64,000 bases of DNA from Jeotgalibacillus proteolyticus (GTDB lineage Bacteria > Bacillota > Bacilli > Bacillales > Jeotgalibacillaceae), in NCBI RefSeq assembly GCF_002926065.1, contig NZ_PREZ01000003.1, forward strand, positions 498,501-562,500, written 5' to 3'. Every line of letters begins with the position of its first letter. Within the stretch, counting starts at the first letter, position 1. This document shows, piece by piece, positions 1 through 8,862 of the stretch. The notes beneath the pieces are model-generated. The model ran no database searches and had not been told where the DNA came from. It saw nothing but the letters and a program-made list of their open reading frames with translations. The position numbers and the translations under genes are program-made.

Positions 1-2378
1 AAAATGACATGAAAAAGAGACCATAGCTCCTCGATTGAATTTTCAACCGGCGTCCCGGTCAGACCAAAACGATGAACAGCCTGAAGACTTTTGACAGCCC
101 GGGCTGTCTGCGTAACAGGATTTTTAAATGCCTGTGCTTCATCAAAGAAGATCGTATGAAAATGCTGCGTCTCATACCATTTACTATCCTTGCGAATTAA
201 TGGGTAAGACGTAATAATCACATCAACTTTCGAAAGATCACGCTGGATCTCGCGTCTTTCTTTGACACTGCCATCCAGAACAACCGCTTCAATTTCAGGG
301 GCAAACTGCATAAATTCGCTAAGCCAGTTGTACATGACTGAAGACGGGCAAACGATGAGTGCCTGCTGGTTGTTTTGGCGAAGCATCGGCAGCTCCGATA
401 ACAAAAACGTAATGCTTTGAAGGGTCTTCCCCAGACCCATATCATCCGCAAGAACCCCGCCAAACCCGTAGCTTGCAAGGAGCTTCATCCAGCTGTAGCC
501 CTGCTTTTGATAGTCCCGCAAAACCCCGTCTAGTGATTTAGGAACTTCAAATTGAGAAAAATCCGGATGCTTCAGCTGCTCTAAAAATTGCCGGAAGGAC
601 TCTTCTACGGCAAAAAAGTCAGGGTTCTCCACAGAATCAAGCAGGCGAAGCCCCTGAACAATCGGCATTTCAAATTCCTGCTCGAGGTCCTCCGGCTGGA
701 TCGGCGCTGCTTCTAAAAAACGCCTGATTTCCTCTATCTCCCTTGTCTCCAGAGAAAACAGGGAGCCGTCGCGCAGCCGGTAGTACTTTCTTTTTTCCTC
801 AAGCGCAGCCAAAAGCGCTCTTATTTCCCGCTCAGGAAAGCCTTCCATTTCAAATTTAAATTCAAGCCAGTTCGTTCTCTCTTTTTTAATTCGGACGCTG
901 ATTTTAGGCGGGGCATGCTCCTTGAAAATCCGGTTTCTAATTGCCGTTGTGGCATAGAGCTGAACAACACCTTTAAGCCTTGGCACGATATGGTGTAAAA
1001 AGGTATATTCTAATTCCTCATGATGAAGATAGTAGCCGCTTTCCGTTTCCGTAAAAGAACTTTCCTCCATTAACGCAAGGATCTCTTCTTCCTTCTCTTT
1101 TTCCCTGAATAGAACGGTACTCGACCAGCTTTTGTCACGTTCAAGAGGATTGATGACAGTATCGCCGTAACAAAACTCAAGTCCCGCAAGCAGCCGGTCC
1201 TTCACGCGGTCTAAAAACAGCTTGGCTACAAGCGGCTTTTTCTCCACTGCAGCAGGATTAACTCCAGGCAGCTGGACCTCGCCTAGCCTTCTTAAGCCCG
1301 GCACGACTTTTTCCAAAAAGAACTCAAGCTGATCTTCCGGCACAGGAATCCTGTTTGTTTTCGAAGCATCGAGCATTCCTTTTAGCTCCTGCAGTCTTCT
1401 GCTGTCTTCACTTTTCAGCTCAATCCATTCTCCCTCTGCTAACACCGCCTGATACAGAGGCAGCAGAATGAGATCATTCAGTCCGTTTATTTGGAGCTGA
1501 TGGCCTTTATCCCCTGGTTTTGTCAGGACAAATTGCAGCGGAAGTATGGCATCGGAGAACTTAAGACCCGAATAAACCTGCCGCCGATACGTTACCATTA
1601 CCTCAGGGGCAAGGGTAAGAAGCCCCTTCAACGGCTCCCAGGAGGATGGTGGAATGAGTAAGAGCTCCGGGGTGATTGAGACATGATGCCTGTCCCTATC
1701 GGATTCCCAAAAAGCCTGTTCATCACGGACAACTTGAACGAGCTGCTGAACGACCTCATCGGTTTCTTTATCAAAGCAAAACACCTTTGGATCAAAGATA
1801 ACTGCTGAAGACAGCAGGCTTGCCTTTCCTTCTTTTACATCTGATAAAAACCTTCTTATATCACGAATTTTTGTCCCGCCAATTTTCATTTCTACACTAA
1901 TTAAATTCCTGCCCTCTCCTATTGTCAGAGGTGACAGGATAAATTCTGCATCCATTACTTCGCGGGTTTCAAAATGGTGCTGATGCCCGCTTCCGCGTGT
2001 GGGTTTTTGATGAAAAAGCGTTAAGAACCCCTCTGTAAGTACATTTTTCACCCCAGGCTCTAAGGAAGATGGCGTTTGTAGTTTTTCTTTGCTTTTTTGC
2101 TGCTCATTTGCGATCCATAATAATACCGCCGCTACATGCTGACATTCCTTATCAAAGGAAGCAAGCTTCGGACAGCTGCATCCTGAATGAACGTTGAGGT
2201 TCTCATCTATTGAGATTTCAACATGAAAATCCTCTGCTCCAATCACAGTCGCTTTACAGAGGTCTTCACTGTAACGGGCTATTTTCACTTTATTTCCGCG
2301 ATAAAAAGCGTCTCCTCTTTTGAAAGAAGCTGTACCGCATTTTTCTTTTATCATTTTTTGACTGATGGACCGCTTCAC
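1..2378 (-). CDS. SNF2-family helicase with N-terminal SWIM zinc finger (3' end outside window)
   Basis: An ATP-dependent DNA translocase of the SNF2 type, read leftward and cut by the window edge after about 792 codons. The GTG start has an AAAGGAG ribosome site. Residues C67, C69, C79 and H81 form a SWIM zinc finger (CxCx9CxH). A long middle region of the kind seen in bacterial SNF2-associated proteins follows. Walker A (DDMGLGKT) lies near residue 642 and the DEAQ Walker B box near 742; the last visible motif is GLTGTPVENS. The second RecA lobe must lie beyond base 1. B. subtilis, as I recall, has SWIM and SNF2 in adjacent genes (ywqB, ywqA), whereas here they are one polypeptide. Likely roles are transcription-linked remodelling or DNA repair; the exact role is unknown. 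Confidence 0.93.
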   Translation of the reverse strand, partial: MKRSISQKMIKEKCGTASFKRGDAFYRGNKVKIARYSEDLCKATVIGAEDFHVEISIDENLNVHSGCSCPKLASFDKECQHVAAVLLWIANEQQKSKEKLQTPSSLEPGVKNVLTEGFLTLFHQKPTRGSGHQHHFETREVMDAEFILSPLTIGEGRNLISVEMKIGGTKIRDIRRFLSDVKEGKASLLSSAVIFDPKVFCFDKETDEVVQQLVQVVRDEQAFWESDRDRHHVSITPELLLIPPSSWEPLKGLLTLAPEVMVTYRRQVYSGLKFSDAILPLQFVLTKPGDKGHQLQINGLNDLILLPLYQAVLAEGEWIELKSEDSRRLQELKGMLDASKTNRIPVPEDQLEFFLEKVVPGLRRLGEVQLPGVNPAAVEKKPLVAKLFLDRVKDRLLAGLEFCYGDTVINPLERDKSWSSTVLFREKEKEEEILALMEESSFTETESGYYLHHEELEYTFLHHIVPRLKGVVQLYATTAIRNRIFKEHAPPKISVRIKKERTNWLEFKFEMEGFPEREIRALLAALEEKRKYYRLRDGSLFSLETREIEEIRRFLEAAPIQPEDLEQEFEMPIVQGLRLLDSVENPDFFAVEESFRQFLEQLKHPDFSQFEVPKSLDGVLRDYQKQGYSWMKLLASYGFGGVLADDMGLGKTLQSITFLLSELPMLRQNNQQALIVCPSSVMYNWLSEFMQFAPEIEAVVLDGSVKERREIQRDLSKVDVIITSYPLIRKDSKWYETQHFHTIFFDEAQAFKNPVTQTARAVKSLQAVHRFGLTGTPVENSIEELWSLFHVI

Positions 2379-2485
2379 GCTGCGTGCTCCTTTCAAAAGT
2401 TACTCATTTACTCTTATCATAGCACTTCTTGTTTCATTGCTAAAAATGAAAATAAGCAACCCGCTATAGGATTGCTTGACCTCCC

Positions 2486-3031
2486 TTATTTCCAAAGAGC
2501 CGTGTATTTCTTTTTGTACTTACTGTCTTCTTCAAGCTCGATCAGCTGAAAGGCGGTTGTTTTCACTTCTTCTTCTCCGCTTGCATTGTATAATTTCTTG
2601 AAACTCTCAATGATATCAAACCGGATAAGGGTATAGTTTTTCTCGTTGAGGCAATTTTTAAAGCGGTCGATCAGATGGCTGAGCACGAGTTCCTTTTGTC
2701 CCTCCCCTGCAAGAGCCACCCGCCAAATCGATTGAAGACTGTGTCTGGCCGTCACAAATTTTTCATCCTGTGTAACTTTCCATACATCAGAAAAATCTTC
2801 AAGCATTCTTTTTTCGAAATCACTGAGGGCTAAATGAGCCAAAAATTGAGCGGCCCTTGACCGCTTATGAGGATCCTTGTGAGTTAAATCCGCTTTGAGT
2901 TTGTCCCAGACTTCATATGCCCAGTCGACCTTTTCTGTAGTTATTTCCATAAGGTTCGTATACGCTTCAAACTGGAGCTGCTTGTCCTTTGATTCAAGAT
3001 TTTTAAAGTAGATTTTTACGGTTTGATCCAT
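2486..3031 (-). CDS. HEAT-repeat-like hypothetical protein
   Basis: An all-helical soluble protein of 181 residues. Regular helix pairs resemble HEAT/armadillo repeats, for example around the KDPHKRSRAAQFLAHLAL segment, suggesting a protein or nucleic-acid binding scaffold. No catalytic motif is visible. I chose the ATG at 3031 because the GAGGTGAT ribosome site lies just before it; the in-frame GTG at 3040 lies inside that site. The gene follows the HD phosphohydrolase by 23 bases on the same strand, so the two are probably co-transcribed. Function unknown. Confidence 0.8.
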   Translation of the reverse strand: MDQTVKIYFKNLESKDKQLQFEAYTNLMEITTEKVDWAYEVWDKLKADLTHKDPHKRSRAAQFLAHLALSDFEKRMLEDFSDVWKVTQDEKFVTARHSLQSIWRVALAGEGQKELVLSHLIDRFKNCLNEKNYTLIRFDIIESFKKLYNASGEEEVKTTAFQLIELEEDSKYKKKYTALWK

Positions 3032-3054
3032 TTTTATCACCTCTTCTAAATAGC

Positions 3055-4035
3055 TTATCCAGCTGATGTAACATTGACAGACACTCCTTCAATCGCCTTT
3101 TCCCGGGTTTTTTGCTTAATCTCCTTTACATTTGAAGAAAGACTGGATGCAGGCACGGCCTTACCGTTTACTAGAACTGGAGGATCAATTAAACGCAGCT
3201 TCATTTTTTGATGAAAGCCGCCACCTTTATTACCTGTCACAATTCTCACATCTCGGCGCAAACGTCCTAATAAAGCCTTTATCTCAGAATCACTGCTTTG
3301 TTTCAATATGCCCATGACCTCTTCATCTGTCCCAAGAAGATCGCTTCTGCTGAGAATTTGTTTTCCCAGCGCTTTTTTAAGAATCTCAGCCAGGAGAGTA
3401 TTTCCATAAACGTTTAGAGGATTCATAAAAAATCCGATGACTTCCTGGTAGTATGTACGGACAAACCACTCTGCTGACTCCACGTTTTTCAACGTCATTT
3501 TGCCTTCATGAATAATCAGACTTTCTAAAAAACTATGGGCTTCCTCCAAGGAAATGATGCTGTATACCGTCATATCTCTTAAGGTGTAATCGACCCGGTC
3601 AGCACATAACTCAGGCGCGGGCCGCTCCAAAATGGACCATCTGGAATCATCCCCCAAAACATCATGAGGATCGAATTGATATTTTCGTAAAATAGCTGGA
3701 ATGGATGTTTTTTTAATATAGTCAGAAAAGATCGCTTCGTGATAATTCTCTTCCTGATTTTCAAGTGCCGCATCAACTACGTGTGAGAAAGCAGTATGTG
3801 AAACGTCATGGAGAAGTCCCGCAATCTGCTCCTTCAAAGAGCCCCCCATTTTTCTGATCAGCAGCATGACGCCAATTGAATGACCGTAGCGTGTTACATT
3901 CCACTTTTCGTTCACCCAAACGCTTGCTCCGCCCTGGTAGACTCCCTTCAACCGCTGAACAGCGTCACTTAAAATCAAATCTTCTAGAACAGGTTCTACA
4001 TTAAAGCTTCCATATAACCAATCTGTGAGCTTCAT
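3055..4035 (-). CDS. HD-domain phosphohydrolase
   Basis: A metal-dependent phosphohydrolase of 326 residues. The HD signature is clear: H52 in RYGHSIGV, then H76-D77 in LLHDVSHTAFSH, with a further aspartate in ELCADRVDYTLRD. This arrangement is typical of the dNTPase/YdhJ-like HD proteins that act on nucleotides, though the substrate cannot be read from sequence. The ATG at 4035 is preferred to the GTG at 4053 because a GGGTGAGAGG site directly precedes it. It lies between the MFS gene (38 bases upstream) and the HEAT-like gene (23 bases downstream). Confidence 0.88.
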   Translation of the reverse strand: MKLTDWLYGSFNVEPVLEDLILSDAVQRLKGVYQGGASVWVNEKWNVTRYGHSIGVMLLIRKMGGSLKEQIAGLLHDVSHTAFSHVVDAALENQEENYHEAIFSDYIKKTSIPAILRKYQFDPHDVLGDDSRWSILERPAPELCADRVDYTLRDMTVYSIISLEEAHSFLESLIIHEGKMTLKNVESAEWFVRTYYQEVIGFFMNPLNVYGNTLLAEILKKALGKQILSRSDLLGTDEEVMGILKQSSDSEIKALLGRLRRDVRIVTGNKGGGFHQKMKLRLIDPPVLVNGKAVPASSLSSNVKEIKQKTREKAIEGVSVNVTSAG

Positions 4036-4073
4036 CCTCTCACCCTTTTTCACCTATCATACCAAACCCTTCA

Positions 4074-5294
4074 TTACCCAACCTTCCTTATCAGTTCTTT
4101 TTTCTCCTTTATTAAATCCATATTTGAAAAAATCAGAGCGTACACAGCCGTAAAAATAAGATAAGCCACTCCAACGAGTATACTTAAAAATCTCGGCTCA
4201 AAAATCTCCAGTAAAAAACCGCCTGCTGCCATGGAAAACCCAAGTGCAGTATTGGCAACCGCCTGCATGAAGCCAAAAATTGTTCCTCTTTTTTCCCTCG
4301 GGATGACCTTCATCATCACGGTATCAATGCAAATATTACTAATACCTCCTGTAAAGGTAATTAGCACGACCATTAAAAGGGCCATCCAAAAAACAGGAAC
4401 CATACTCAAGCCTATGTGAGCCAGCCCTTCAAGCGCTATAAAAATAACAGTGAGGACAAGCAGCCCACTTTTCAGCCAATTTGAAAATAAGGAGCTGATA
4501 ATAAATCCTAGTCCGAGAGATGCATACATTAGACCTACGCCGAGCTCCCCCATCTCAAACACATCAAGCGCGTAAATACTGATTAATACATTATCAATCC
4601 CATTAGCCAGCGGCATTGTAATCGCGATAAAGAAAAATGCCAGCAAAACATCAGACCCTGTAATGAGTCCCGCCGGCATCTGAGCACGCTGTGCTGCTGC
4701 AGGAACTTGCTTGCTTTCCGGCAAATGAAGAGACGATAAAATAACAGCCGATAGCAGGAATGTCAGCCCATTTAAAAGAAACGGCGCGGATAATCCTAAG
4801 AGATCAGAAATAACTCCTCCCGCACTTGCGCCGACAACGAGAACAAGACCAACCATTGCCTGTTCAATCGCATTGATCGAAAGAAGCCGCTCCCTTTTAA
4901 CGAGTGAAGGAATGGTTGAAATTCTCGCCGGCGCATACAGCGCTTCCCCGCAGGCAAGAAGAAAAGAAGCGGTATAAATAATCCACACATCCTCAGGTCC
5001 TCTCACAAAAAGAAAGGCCAGTACGACGAAAACACGAAAAGCATCGATGACGATAAGCATTTTTTTAACGGAGTATTTGTCTGCCAGCATTCCCCCAATC
5101 GGTGCGAAAAAAAGAAAAGGCAGCATCCGTATGGCAAGGACAATGCCGATCGCCATGCCAGACCCCGTCAATTGAAAAAGCAAGGTGAAAATTGCGACTT
5201 GACTGAACCGGCTCCCTATCCCATTAATTAACCCGGCCCAAAACAATTTTTGATAGCGTGTTTCCTTTGAAAAAGTATGTAGAATGGAACGCAT
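4074..5294 (-). CDS. MFS transporter (drug-exporter-like)
   Basis: An integral membrane transporter of about 406 residues with roughly twelve hydrophobic segments. The N-terminal half contains the loop GGMLADKYSVKKML, the MFS motif A between segments 2 and 3, and the DAFRVFVVLAFLFVR region after it. It resembles the MFS_3/YfmO-YkuC group of exporters, so efflux of a small hydrophobic compound is likely. The ATG at 5294 sits 7 bases after GAGGTG; the TTG at 5309 lies within that site. It may head a leftward operon with the HD and HEAT-like genes. Confidence 0.88.
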   Translation of the reverse strand: MRSILHTFSKETRYQKLFWAGLINGIGSRFSQVAIFTLLFQLTGSGMAIGIVLAIRMLPFLFFAPIGGMLADKYSVKKMLIVIDAFRVFVVLAFLFVRGPEDVWIIYTASFLLACGEALYAPARISTIPSLVKRERLLSINAIEQAMVGLVLVVGASAGGVISDLLGLSAPFLLNGLTFLLSAVILSSLHLPESKQVPAAAQRAQMPAGLITGSDVLLAFFFIAITMPLANGIDNVLISIYALDVFEMGELGVGLMYASLGLGFIISSLFSNWLKSGLLVLTVIFIALEGLAHIGLSMVPVFWMALLMVVLITFTGGISNICIDTVMMKVIPREKRGTIFGFMQAVANTALGFSMAAGGFLLEIFEPRFLSILVGVAYLIFTAVYALIFSNMDLIKEKKELIRKVG

Positions 5295-5371
5295 AACCTT
5301 ACACCTCAAGTAGTTTTATGTTTATCTAATTTAATATTAATCTAATTAGATAGTTATGACAACTACTATAC
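5295..5371. other. AT-rich leader upstream of the MFS gene
   Basis: An AT-rich stretch (about 5320-5360) contains TAATTTAATATTAATCTAAT, suitable for a promoter or a regulator site for the leftward MFS gene. I could not fix hexamers with confidence. Confidence 0.3.
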
Positions 5372-5442
5372 AACAAAAAAAAGACTGGGACAAAATGTCT
5401 CAATCTCCTAAACCTGGTTCACTGTGCTTCAGGATTTCCCTC
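5372..5442 (-). repeat. Remnant copy 1 of the 200-bp 3'-end repeat (reverse)
   Basis: On the minus strand the segment CTGAAGCACAGTGAACC followed by a GAGATTGAGACATTTTGTCCCAGTC hairpin-like end (given here only as its two arms GAGAC and GTCCC) matches the right end of the full repeats elsewhere in the window. Most of the structured body is deleted. The remaining hairpin and T run probably terminate the small gene whose stop codon it supplies. Confidence 0.7.
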
Positions 5443-5680
5443 TATTCCTCGCACTGCGCTCATTTCCCCGTTTGAAATTTCCTGTTATCTTTGCTAGCAG
5501 CAGCTGTACAGCTTTTTCATCCTGAGCCATTTCTATTTTGGATAAAAGCTTTTCAGCGTCCTTACCTTTTAGTTGTTTGACCTGTTTTCCTTCATAATCG
5601 ATAAAAATAGTATGGTGTTTTGTAACGCCGTAACTAAATGGAGCTTCCTCTAATCGGTTTCTTTTATCGACTTCACCCAC
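5429..5680 (-). CDS. Small hypothetical protein, C-terminus within a repeat remnant
   Basis: A charged soluble protein of 83 residues starting at GTG after a GGGGG ribosome site 8 bases upstream. The core (GVTKHHTIFIDYEGKQVKQL, then a helical lysine-rich part) looks conserved-protein-like, but I do not recognise the family. The last dozen residues (KRGNERSARNRGKS) and the stop codon run into the repeat remnant, so the native C-terminus may have been replaced. No partner gene is evident. Confidence 0.6.
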   Translation of the reverse strand: MGEVDKRNRLEEAPFSYGVTKHHTIFIDYEGKQVKQLKGKDAEKLLSKIEMAQDEKAVQLLLAKITGNFKRGNERSARNRGKS

Positions 5681-5921
5681 GTTTTAACCCCCATAGCCCA
5701 ATGTATTTACTAAAAGTTTATCACTGCCTGTTTAGAGCGATCAAGCTTACATTCTACTTTTATTTAGGGGTTCACACCTACCTCAAATGGTCTTTCCCCA
5801 CTGGAATATTCTTAATTTATTAATGTACGGCCTGGAGCTCAAAAGGGAATTAATGTTAAACTTAAGAAACTACTATGAATAAATTAATCTAAAACTAAAA
5901 ATACATAAGAGGTGCTGTGGA

Positions 5922-6383
5922 ATGATAATCAGACTCGCTGAAACAAAAGATATTAATCAATTAATACAAATGAGATGGGATACTACCATTGAATTTGATG
6001 AAAGTAAAAAAGACGAATCCTATGAGGAATTTGAAAGGGAATGCCAGGCATTTTTAGAGGATGCTTTAAATAGTAAGCTGTGGTTTATTTGGGTTGCTGA
6101 GGATCAAGGGAAAATTGTTTCTCATATTTACATAGAATTAATACAAAAGGTTCCACGGCCCGGAAGAATTACACATCCATTCGCATTTATGACCAATGTA
6201 TATACCATCCCGGAATATCGAAATCAGGGCATTGGAAGCAGAGTTTTAAGCACCTTAAATAAATGGATACAAGAAAACAACTACGAATTTGTCATCGTCT
6301 GGCCGAGTGATGAATCTATAAATTATTATAAGAGAAATGGTTACGTTCATTGCAAAGAGCCGATGGAATACTTTCCTTCTTAA
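5922..6383 (+). CDS. GNAT-family N-acetyltransferase
   Basis: An acetyl-CoA-dependent N-acetyltransferase of 153 residues. The acetyl-CoA loop is visible as EYRNQGIGSRVLSTL near residues 98-112, preceded by the beta-4 strand NVYTIPEYR, and the C-terminal beta strand carries FYKRNGY-like NYYKRNGYVHC. The substrate is unknown. The start has an AAGAGGTG site. It stands alone and converges with the Lrp-type gene across a shared terminator. Confidence 0.9.
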   Translation: MIIRLAETKDINQLIQMRWDTTIEFDESKKDESYEEFERECQAFLEDALNSKLWFIWVAEDQGKIVSHIYIELIQKVPRPGRITHPFAFMTNVYTIPEYRNQGIGSRVLSTLNKWIQENNYEFVIVWPSDESINYYKRNGYVHCKEPMEYFPS

Positions 6384-6462
6384 TCAGTGTCTTTTCAAGA
6401 CAAGATTTTGTTCAGTGATTTATTCGGTATGATTTTAAACTTATACCAGGTTACATTGCACA

Positions 6463-6497
6463 TAAAAGCCCAATTGCAGTAGCAATGGGCTTTTATT
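6463..6497. terminator. Bidirectional intrinsic terminator
   Basis: AAAAGCCCAATTGC and GCAATGGGCTTTT form a strong hairpin with A and T runs on both sides, between the converging GNAT and Lrp-type genes. Confidence 0.88.
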
Positions 6498-6500
6498 CAA

Positions 6501-6950
6501 TTAACAATTTTCTCTCTCACTGAATTTTAGATTCGTCTCAACCTCAGAAAAAATGAAATGCGTTACCGTATGTGCATAAGGATTTATCACCTCAATAAAT
6601 TCCTCTGCTTTGGCAAATGTGTCAAATTGCATTTTAAGCATATAGCAGGCTTTACCAGCAATCCGGTAACAAAACTCCACGTTTGGCAGGTCTTCTATGT
6701 ATTTTCTGAAAGAGTCATAGTCTCCGTTTTTCACAGTCGCTTCGATTAAACATTGGATGGGAAGCCCCAATTTCTCATAATCTACTTCTAACGTATATTT
6801 CTTTATAATGCCAAATGACTCCATCTGCCTTACCCGTTCTGTTACAGAGGGAGAAGACAGATTAATCCTTCTTCCAAGTTCACTCATTGATAACCGGCTA
6901 TTCTTATTCAATTCATTCAATATTTTTCTATCAATCGAATCAATTTTCAT
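6501..6950 (-). CDS. Lrp/AsnC-family transcriptional regulator
   Basis: A 149-residue feast/famine regulator. Residues 1-55 form the winged helix (DSIDRKILNELNKNSRLS... LGRRINLSSPSVTERVRQME); residues 65-140 form the RAM ligand-binding domain, which usually senses an amino acid. It is divergent from the CMD/PNPOx-like pair with a 121-base shared gap, the usual arrangement for autoregulation and control of the neighbour. AGGAGG lies 13 bases before the ATG, a rather long spacing, but no nearer in-frame start exists. Confidence 0.92.
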   Translation of the reverse strand: MKIDSIDRKILNELNKNSRLSMSELGRRINLSSPSVTERVRQMESFGIIKKYTLEVDYEKLGLPIQCLIEATVKNGDYDSFRKYIEDLPNVEFCYRIAGKACYMLKMQFDTFAKAEEFIEVINPYAHTVTHFIFSEVETNLKFSERENC

Positions 6951-7071
6951 TTTTAACGTAAAACCTCCTAACTCTTTAAATAATTAAACTATTAATGTAA
7001 ATCATAATTGTTATTTAATGTGATGGAATCTAACTTTAAGATACCATTAATAGTACGAGGAGGCGGTCAAC
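6951..7071. promoter_or_regulatory. Divergent promoter region, Lrp regulator / CMD-PNPOx pair
   Basis: This very AT-rich gap contains repeated ATTAAT and ATTAAATA-like motifs (TATTAATGTAAATCATAATT, then ACCATTAATAGTACG), suitable for Lrp-family binding and for promoters on both strands. Exact hexamers are not certain. Confidence 0.45.
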
Positions 7072-7476
7072 ATGGCAAGAATTAATGAATCGGAATTCGG
7101 TGAAACCCCATTTCAAAAGCTTTTAGGACACAATACAGAGATAATGGAGAGGTGGAGCAGGCTTGGAGAAGTTTTAGAAAGAGAAGGGGCGCTTTCTTCT
7201 AGTTTAAAAGAACAGGTAAGAAGAACATTAGCTCAAACAAATGGTTGTTTATACTGTAAAGCAAAAGGAAAACCCGAACCCCATTTATTTAGTGCAAAAA
7301 CATCTATTGCTGTAGGGTTTGCTGAAGTGTTTTTAAAACAAAAGGGGAACATACCAGATACTACATTTAATGTGTTAAAAGAATATTTTTCTGACGCGGA
7401 AATGAGTGAACTGTGTGCGTTTATAACGTTTACTACTGCTTCCCAGTATTTTGGCGCAATGATGAAATTAGACTAA
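7072..7476 (+). CDS. Carboxymuconolactone decarboxylase / AhpD-like protein
   Basis: An all-helical protein of 134 residues resembling the CMD/AhpD family. The redox pair CLYC near residues 59-62 sits in the expected position, after LKEQVRRTLAQTNG. Many relatives are peroxidase-type thiol proteins rather than decarboxylases. The canonical distal CxxC histidine is not obvious. GAGGAGG precedes the ATG. The PNPOx-like gene follows by 24 bases, so the two form an operon opposite the Lrp regulator. Confidence 0.82.
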   Translation: MARINESEFGETPFQKLLGHNTEIMERWSRLGEVLEREGALSSSLKEQVRRTLAQTNGCLYCKAKGKPEPHLFSAKTSIAVGFAEVFLKQKGNIPDTTFNVLKEYFSDAEMSELCAFITFTTASQYFGAMMKLD

Positions 7477-7500
7477 CTCATTATCTCAGGAGGTGTCATG

Positions 7501-7941
7501 ATGAAAATTATTCAGGATACCGGCAAAAGCTTCGATTTGGAGAAATTTCTTTCTCTGCCTCTAGTAGCTCATCTATCAACAGTAAAAGACGATTCACCAA
7601 GACATTCGCCCGTTTGGTTTTATTGGCTTGAAAATAAAATCTGGATTATCGGGACAGCTTCAGACACCTTTCCAGAAAGAATAAGAAGGAATGAAAAATG
7701 TGCCATTGGAATCGTTGATATCAACCCCCAACCCGGACTATTTTTACATGCCGGATTTAGAGGAACTGCCACTGTTAAGCCTTTTGACAAGAATATAGCT
7801 AATGGGCTGCTCTCTCGTTATTTGGGAACCGAGATTGAAAAATGGGATCCACGTTTTAAAGATTTAGATGATGATAATGTGTTAATATGCTTCACGCCCG
7901 AAACGGTAGTCGTTCGAGATCAGTCATATCTCGTTCCATGA
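7501..7941 (+). CDS. Pyridoxamine 5'-phosphate oxidase-family protein
   Basis: A split-barrel flavin-binding protein of 146 residues. Typical features are LPLVAHLSTVKDDSPRHSPVWFYW at the N-terminus (FMN contact strand and loop) and FRGTATVKPF in the middle. Relatives are F420- or FMN-dependent reductases of small molecules. AGGAGG gives 7-base spacing to the ATG at 7501, better than the adjacent ATG at 7498. It is the second gene of the pair controlled by the divergent Lrp-type regulator. Confidence 0.85.
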   Translation: MKIIQDTGKSFDLEKFLSLPLVAHLSTVKDDSPRHSPVWFYWLENKIWIIGTASDTFPERIRRNEKCAIGIVDINPQPGLFLHAGFRGTATVKPFDKNIANGLLSRYLGTEIEKWDPRFKDLDDDNVLICFTPETVVVRDQSYLVP

Positions 7942-8011
7942 TTGGTATAGGCAAGTGGGCACATTAACCCGAATACTTTAGTAGCTCTTAATCTCATATT
8001 CATCCTATAAG

Positions 8012-8210
8012 AAAAAGAGGATGAGACAAAACGATCATTTTATAAACGTGAGGTGAGCGGAGCAGAAGGTGGCGACTCCAGCGGGATGAAGCGGGAGCTT
8101 GAGATCCACTTGCTGAAAGCAAGTTAGCTCAAGCCCCGCCCCGCGGAAAGCGTCCACCTGAAGCGCAGTGAACCGGACAAAGAGGTTGAAATATACATTC
8201 ATCTCAACCT
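8012..8210 (+). repeat. 200-bp 3'-end repeat, copy 2 (full length)
   Basis: Left arm AAAGAGGATGAGACA, body with AACGTGAGGTGAGCGGAGC, inner hairpin arms ACTTGCT/AGCAAGT and CTTGAG/CTCAAG, then CTGAAGCGCAGTGAACCGG and a right-end hairpin (AGGTTGA.../...TCAACCT). It lies between converging genes and contains the stop codon of the CPT-like kinase gene. Confidence 0.9.
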
Positions 8211-8807
8211 AAGCTGATCCATAGCAGACGCCCGCTTCCCGCTTAGAATATATTCATGTATAACCTTCGCACATTCAACTGGAGAAAGCTTAGAGGTGTC
8301 GACCTCCAAGTCATAGATTCCAGGTTTATGAACCTCCGCCTGCCATCTTTTCACCGGCTCAGGGACTCTTTCGTCCGTTTGCCCCCAGGTGTCCCGTCGA
8401 CGCTTCATGATTTCCTCAAGCGGGCATTTTATACCTATCATGACGACAGGCAGTCCTTGAAGCTGCCTTGCACTTTTAGGCAGTATTCCAAGCAGCTGGC
8501 TATAGCTTTCGTGAAATCCAACATCTACAACGACGTTAAAACCGAGCCTGCTTTGTACGGAGATCATGCTAAACATTGCTTCGTACATACGGACAATATG
8601 AGGCTCAAGATCCGGGCATTCTCCTCCTGGACGCAGCCCGATTCCCGGCTGATAGCGTTCCGGTGTTTGCCGCATCATCGCATCCACGCCTAGATTCATC
8701 CATATCCCATCAAACGTTTGTTGGATTTCCTTTGCGATACTCGTTTTCCCTGATCTCGGGGTGCCGTTCAGGATAATGATTTGCCCCGGCCGATCATGAA
8801 TGGTCAT
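8199..8807 (-). CDS. Chloramphenicol phosphotransferase-like P-loop kinase
   Basis: A soluble P-loop kinase of about 202 residues. The Walker A loop ILNGTPRSGKTS is at the N-terminus; VVVDVGFHE is the likely catalytic or Walker B strand, and the C-terminus carries the arginine-rich lid (MKRRRDTWGQTDER) and HKPGIYDLEVDTS typical of the CPT family. The family phosphorylates small hydroxyl compounds, but resistance cannot be concluded. The ATG at 8807 has an AGGTG site; in-frame starts farther upstream (8840, 8882) are less well placed. The last residues and the stop codon lie in the flanking repeat. Confidence 0.8.
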   Translation of the reverse strand: MTIHDRPGQIIILNGTPRSGKTSIAKEIQQTFDGIWMNLGVDAMMRQTPERYQPGIGLRPGGECPDLEPHIVRMYEAMFSMISVQSRLGFNVVVDVGFHESYSQLLGILPKSARQLQGLPVVMIGIKCPLEEIMKRRRDTWGQTDERVPEPVKRWQAEVHKPGIYDLEVDTSKLSPVECAKVIHEYILSGKRASAMDQLRLR

Positions 8808-8862
8808 TCTGCACACCTGCCTTTTTAGCATAAAATTGCATTTTCCCCTTATTAGTAGTCTA

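Noticed and set aside
218-478. Minus-strand frame over the SNF2 gene
   Set aside because: Out-of-frame shadow of the helicase, whose own frame shows Walker A and DEAQ motifs.
2223-2549. Plus-strand frame of 108 codons across the helicase start
   Set aside because: No ribosome site, and it lies antisense to the conserved SWIM finger.
8040-8200. Palindromes in repeat copies considered as riboswitches or tRNAs
   Set aside because: No fit to tRNA cloverleaf or to a riboswitch known to me; the copies sit at 3' ends, not in leaders.
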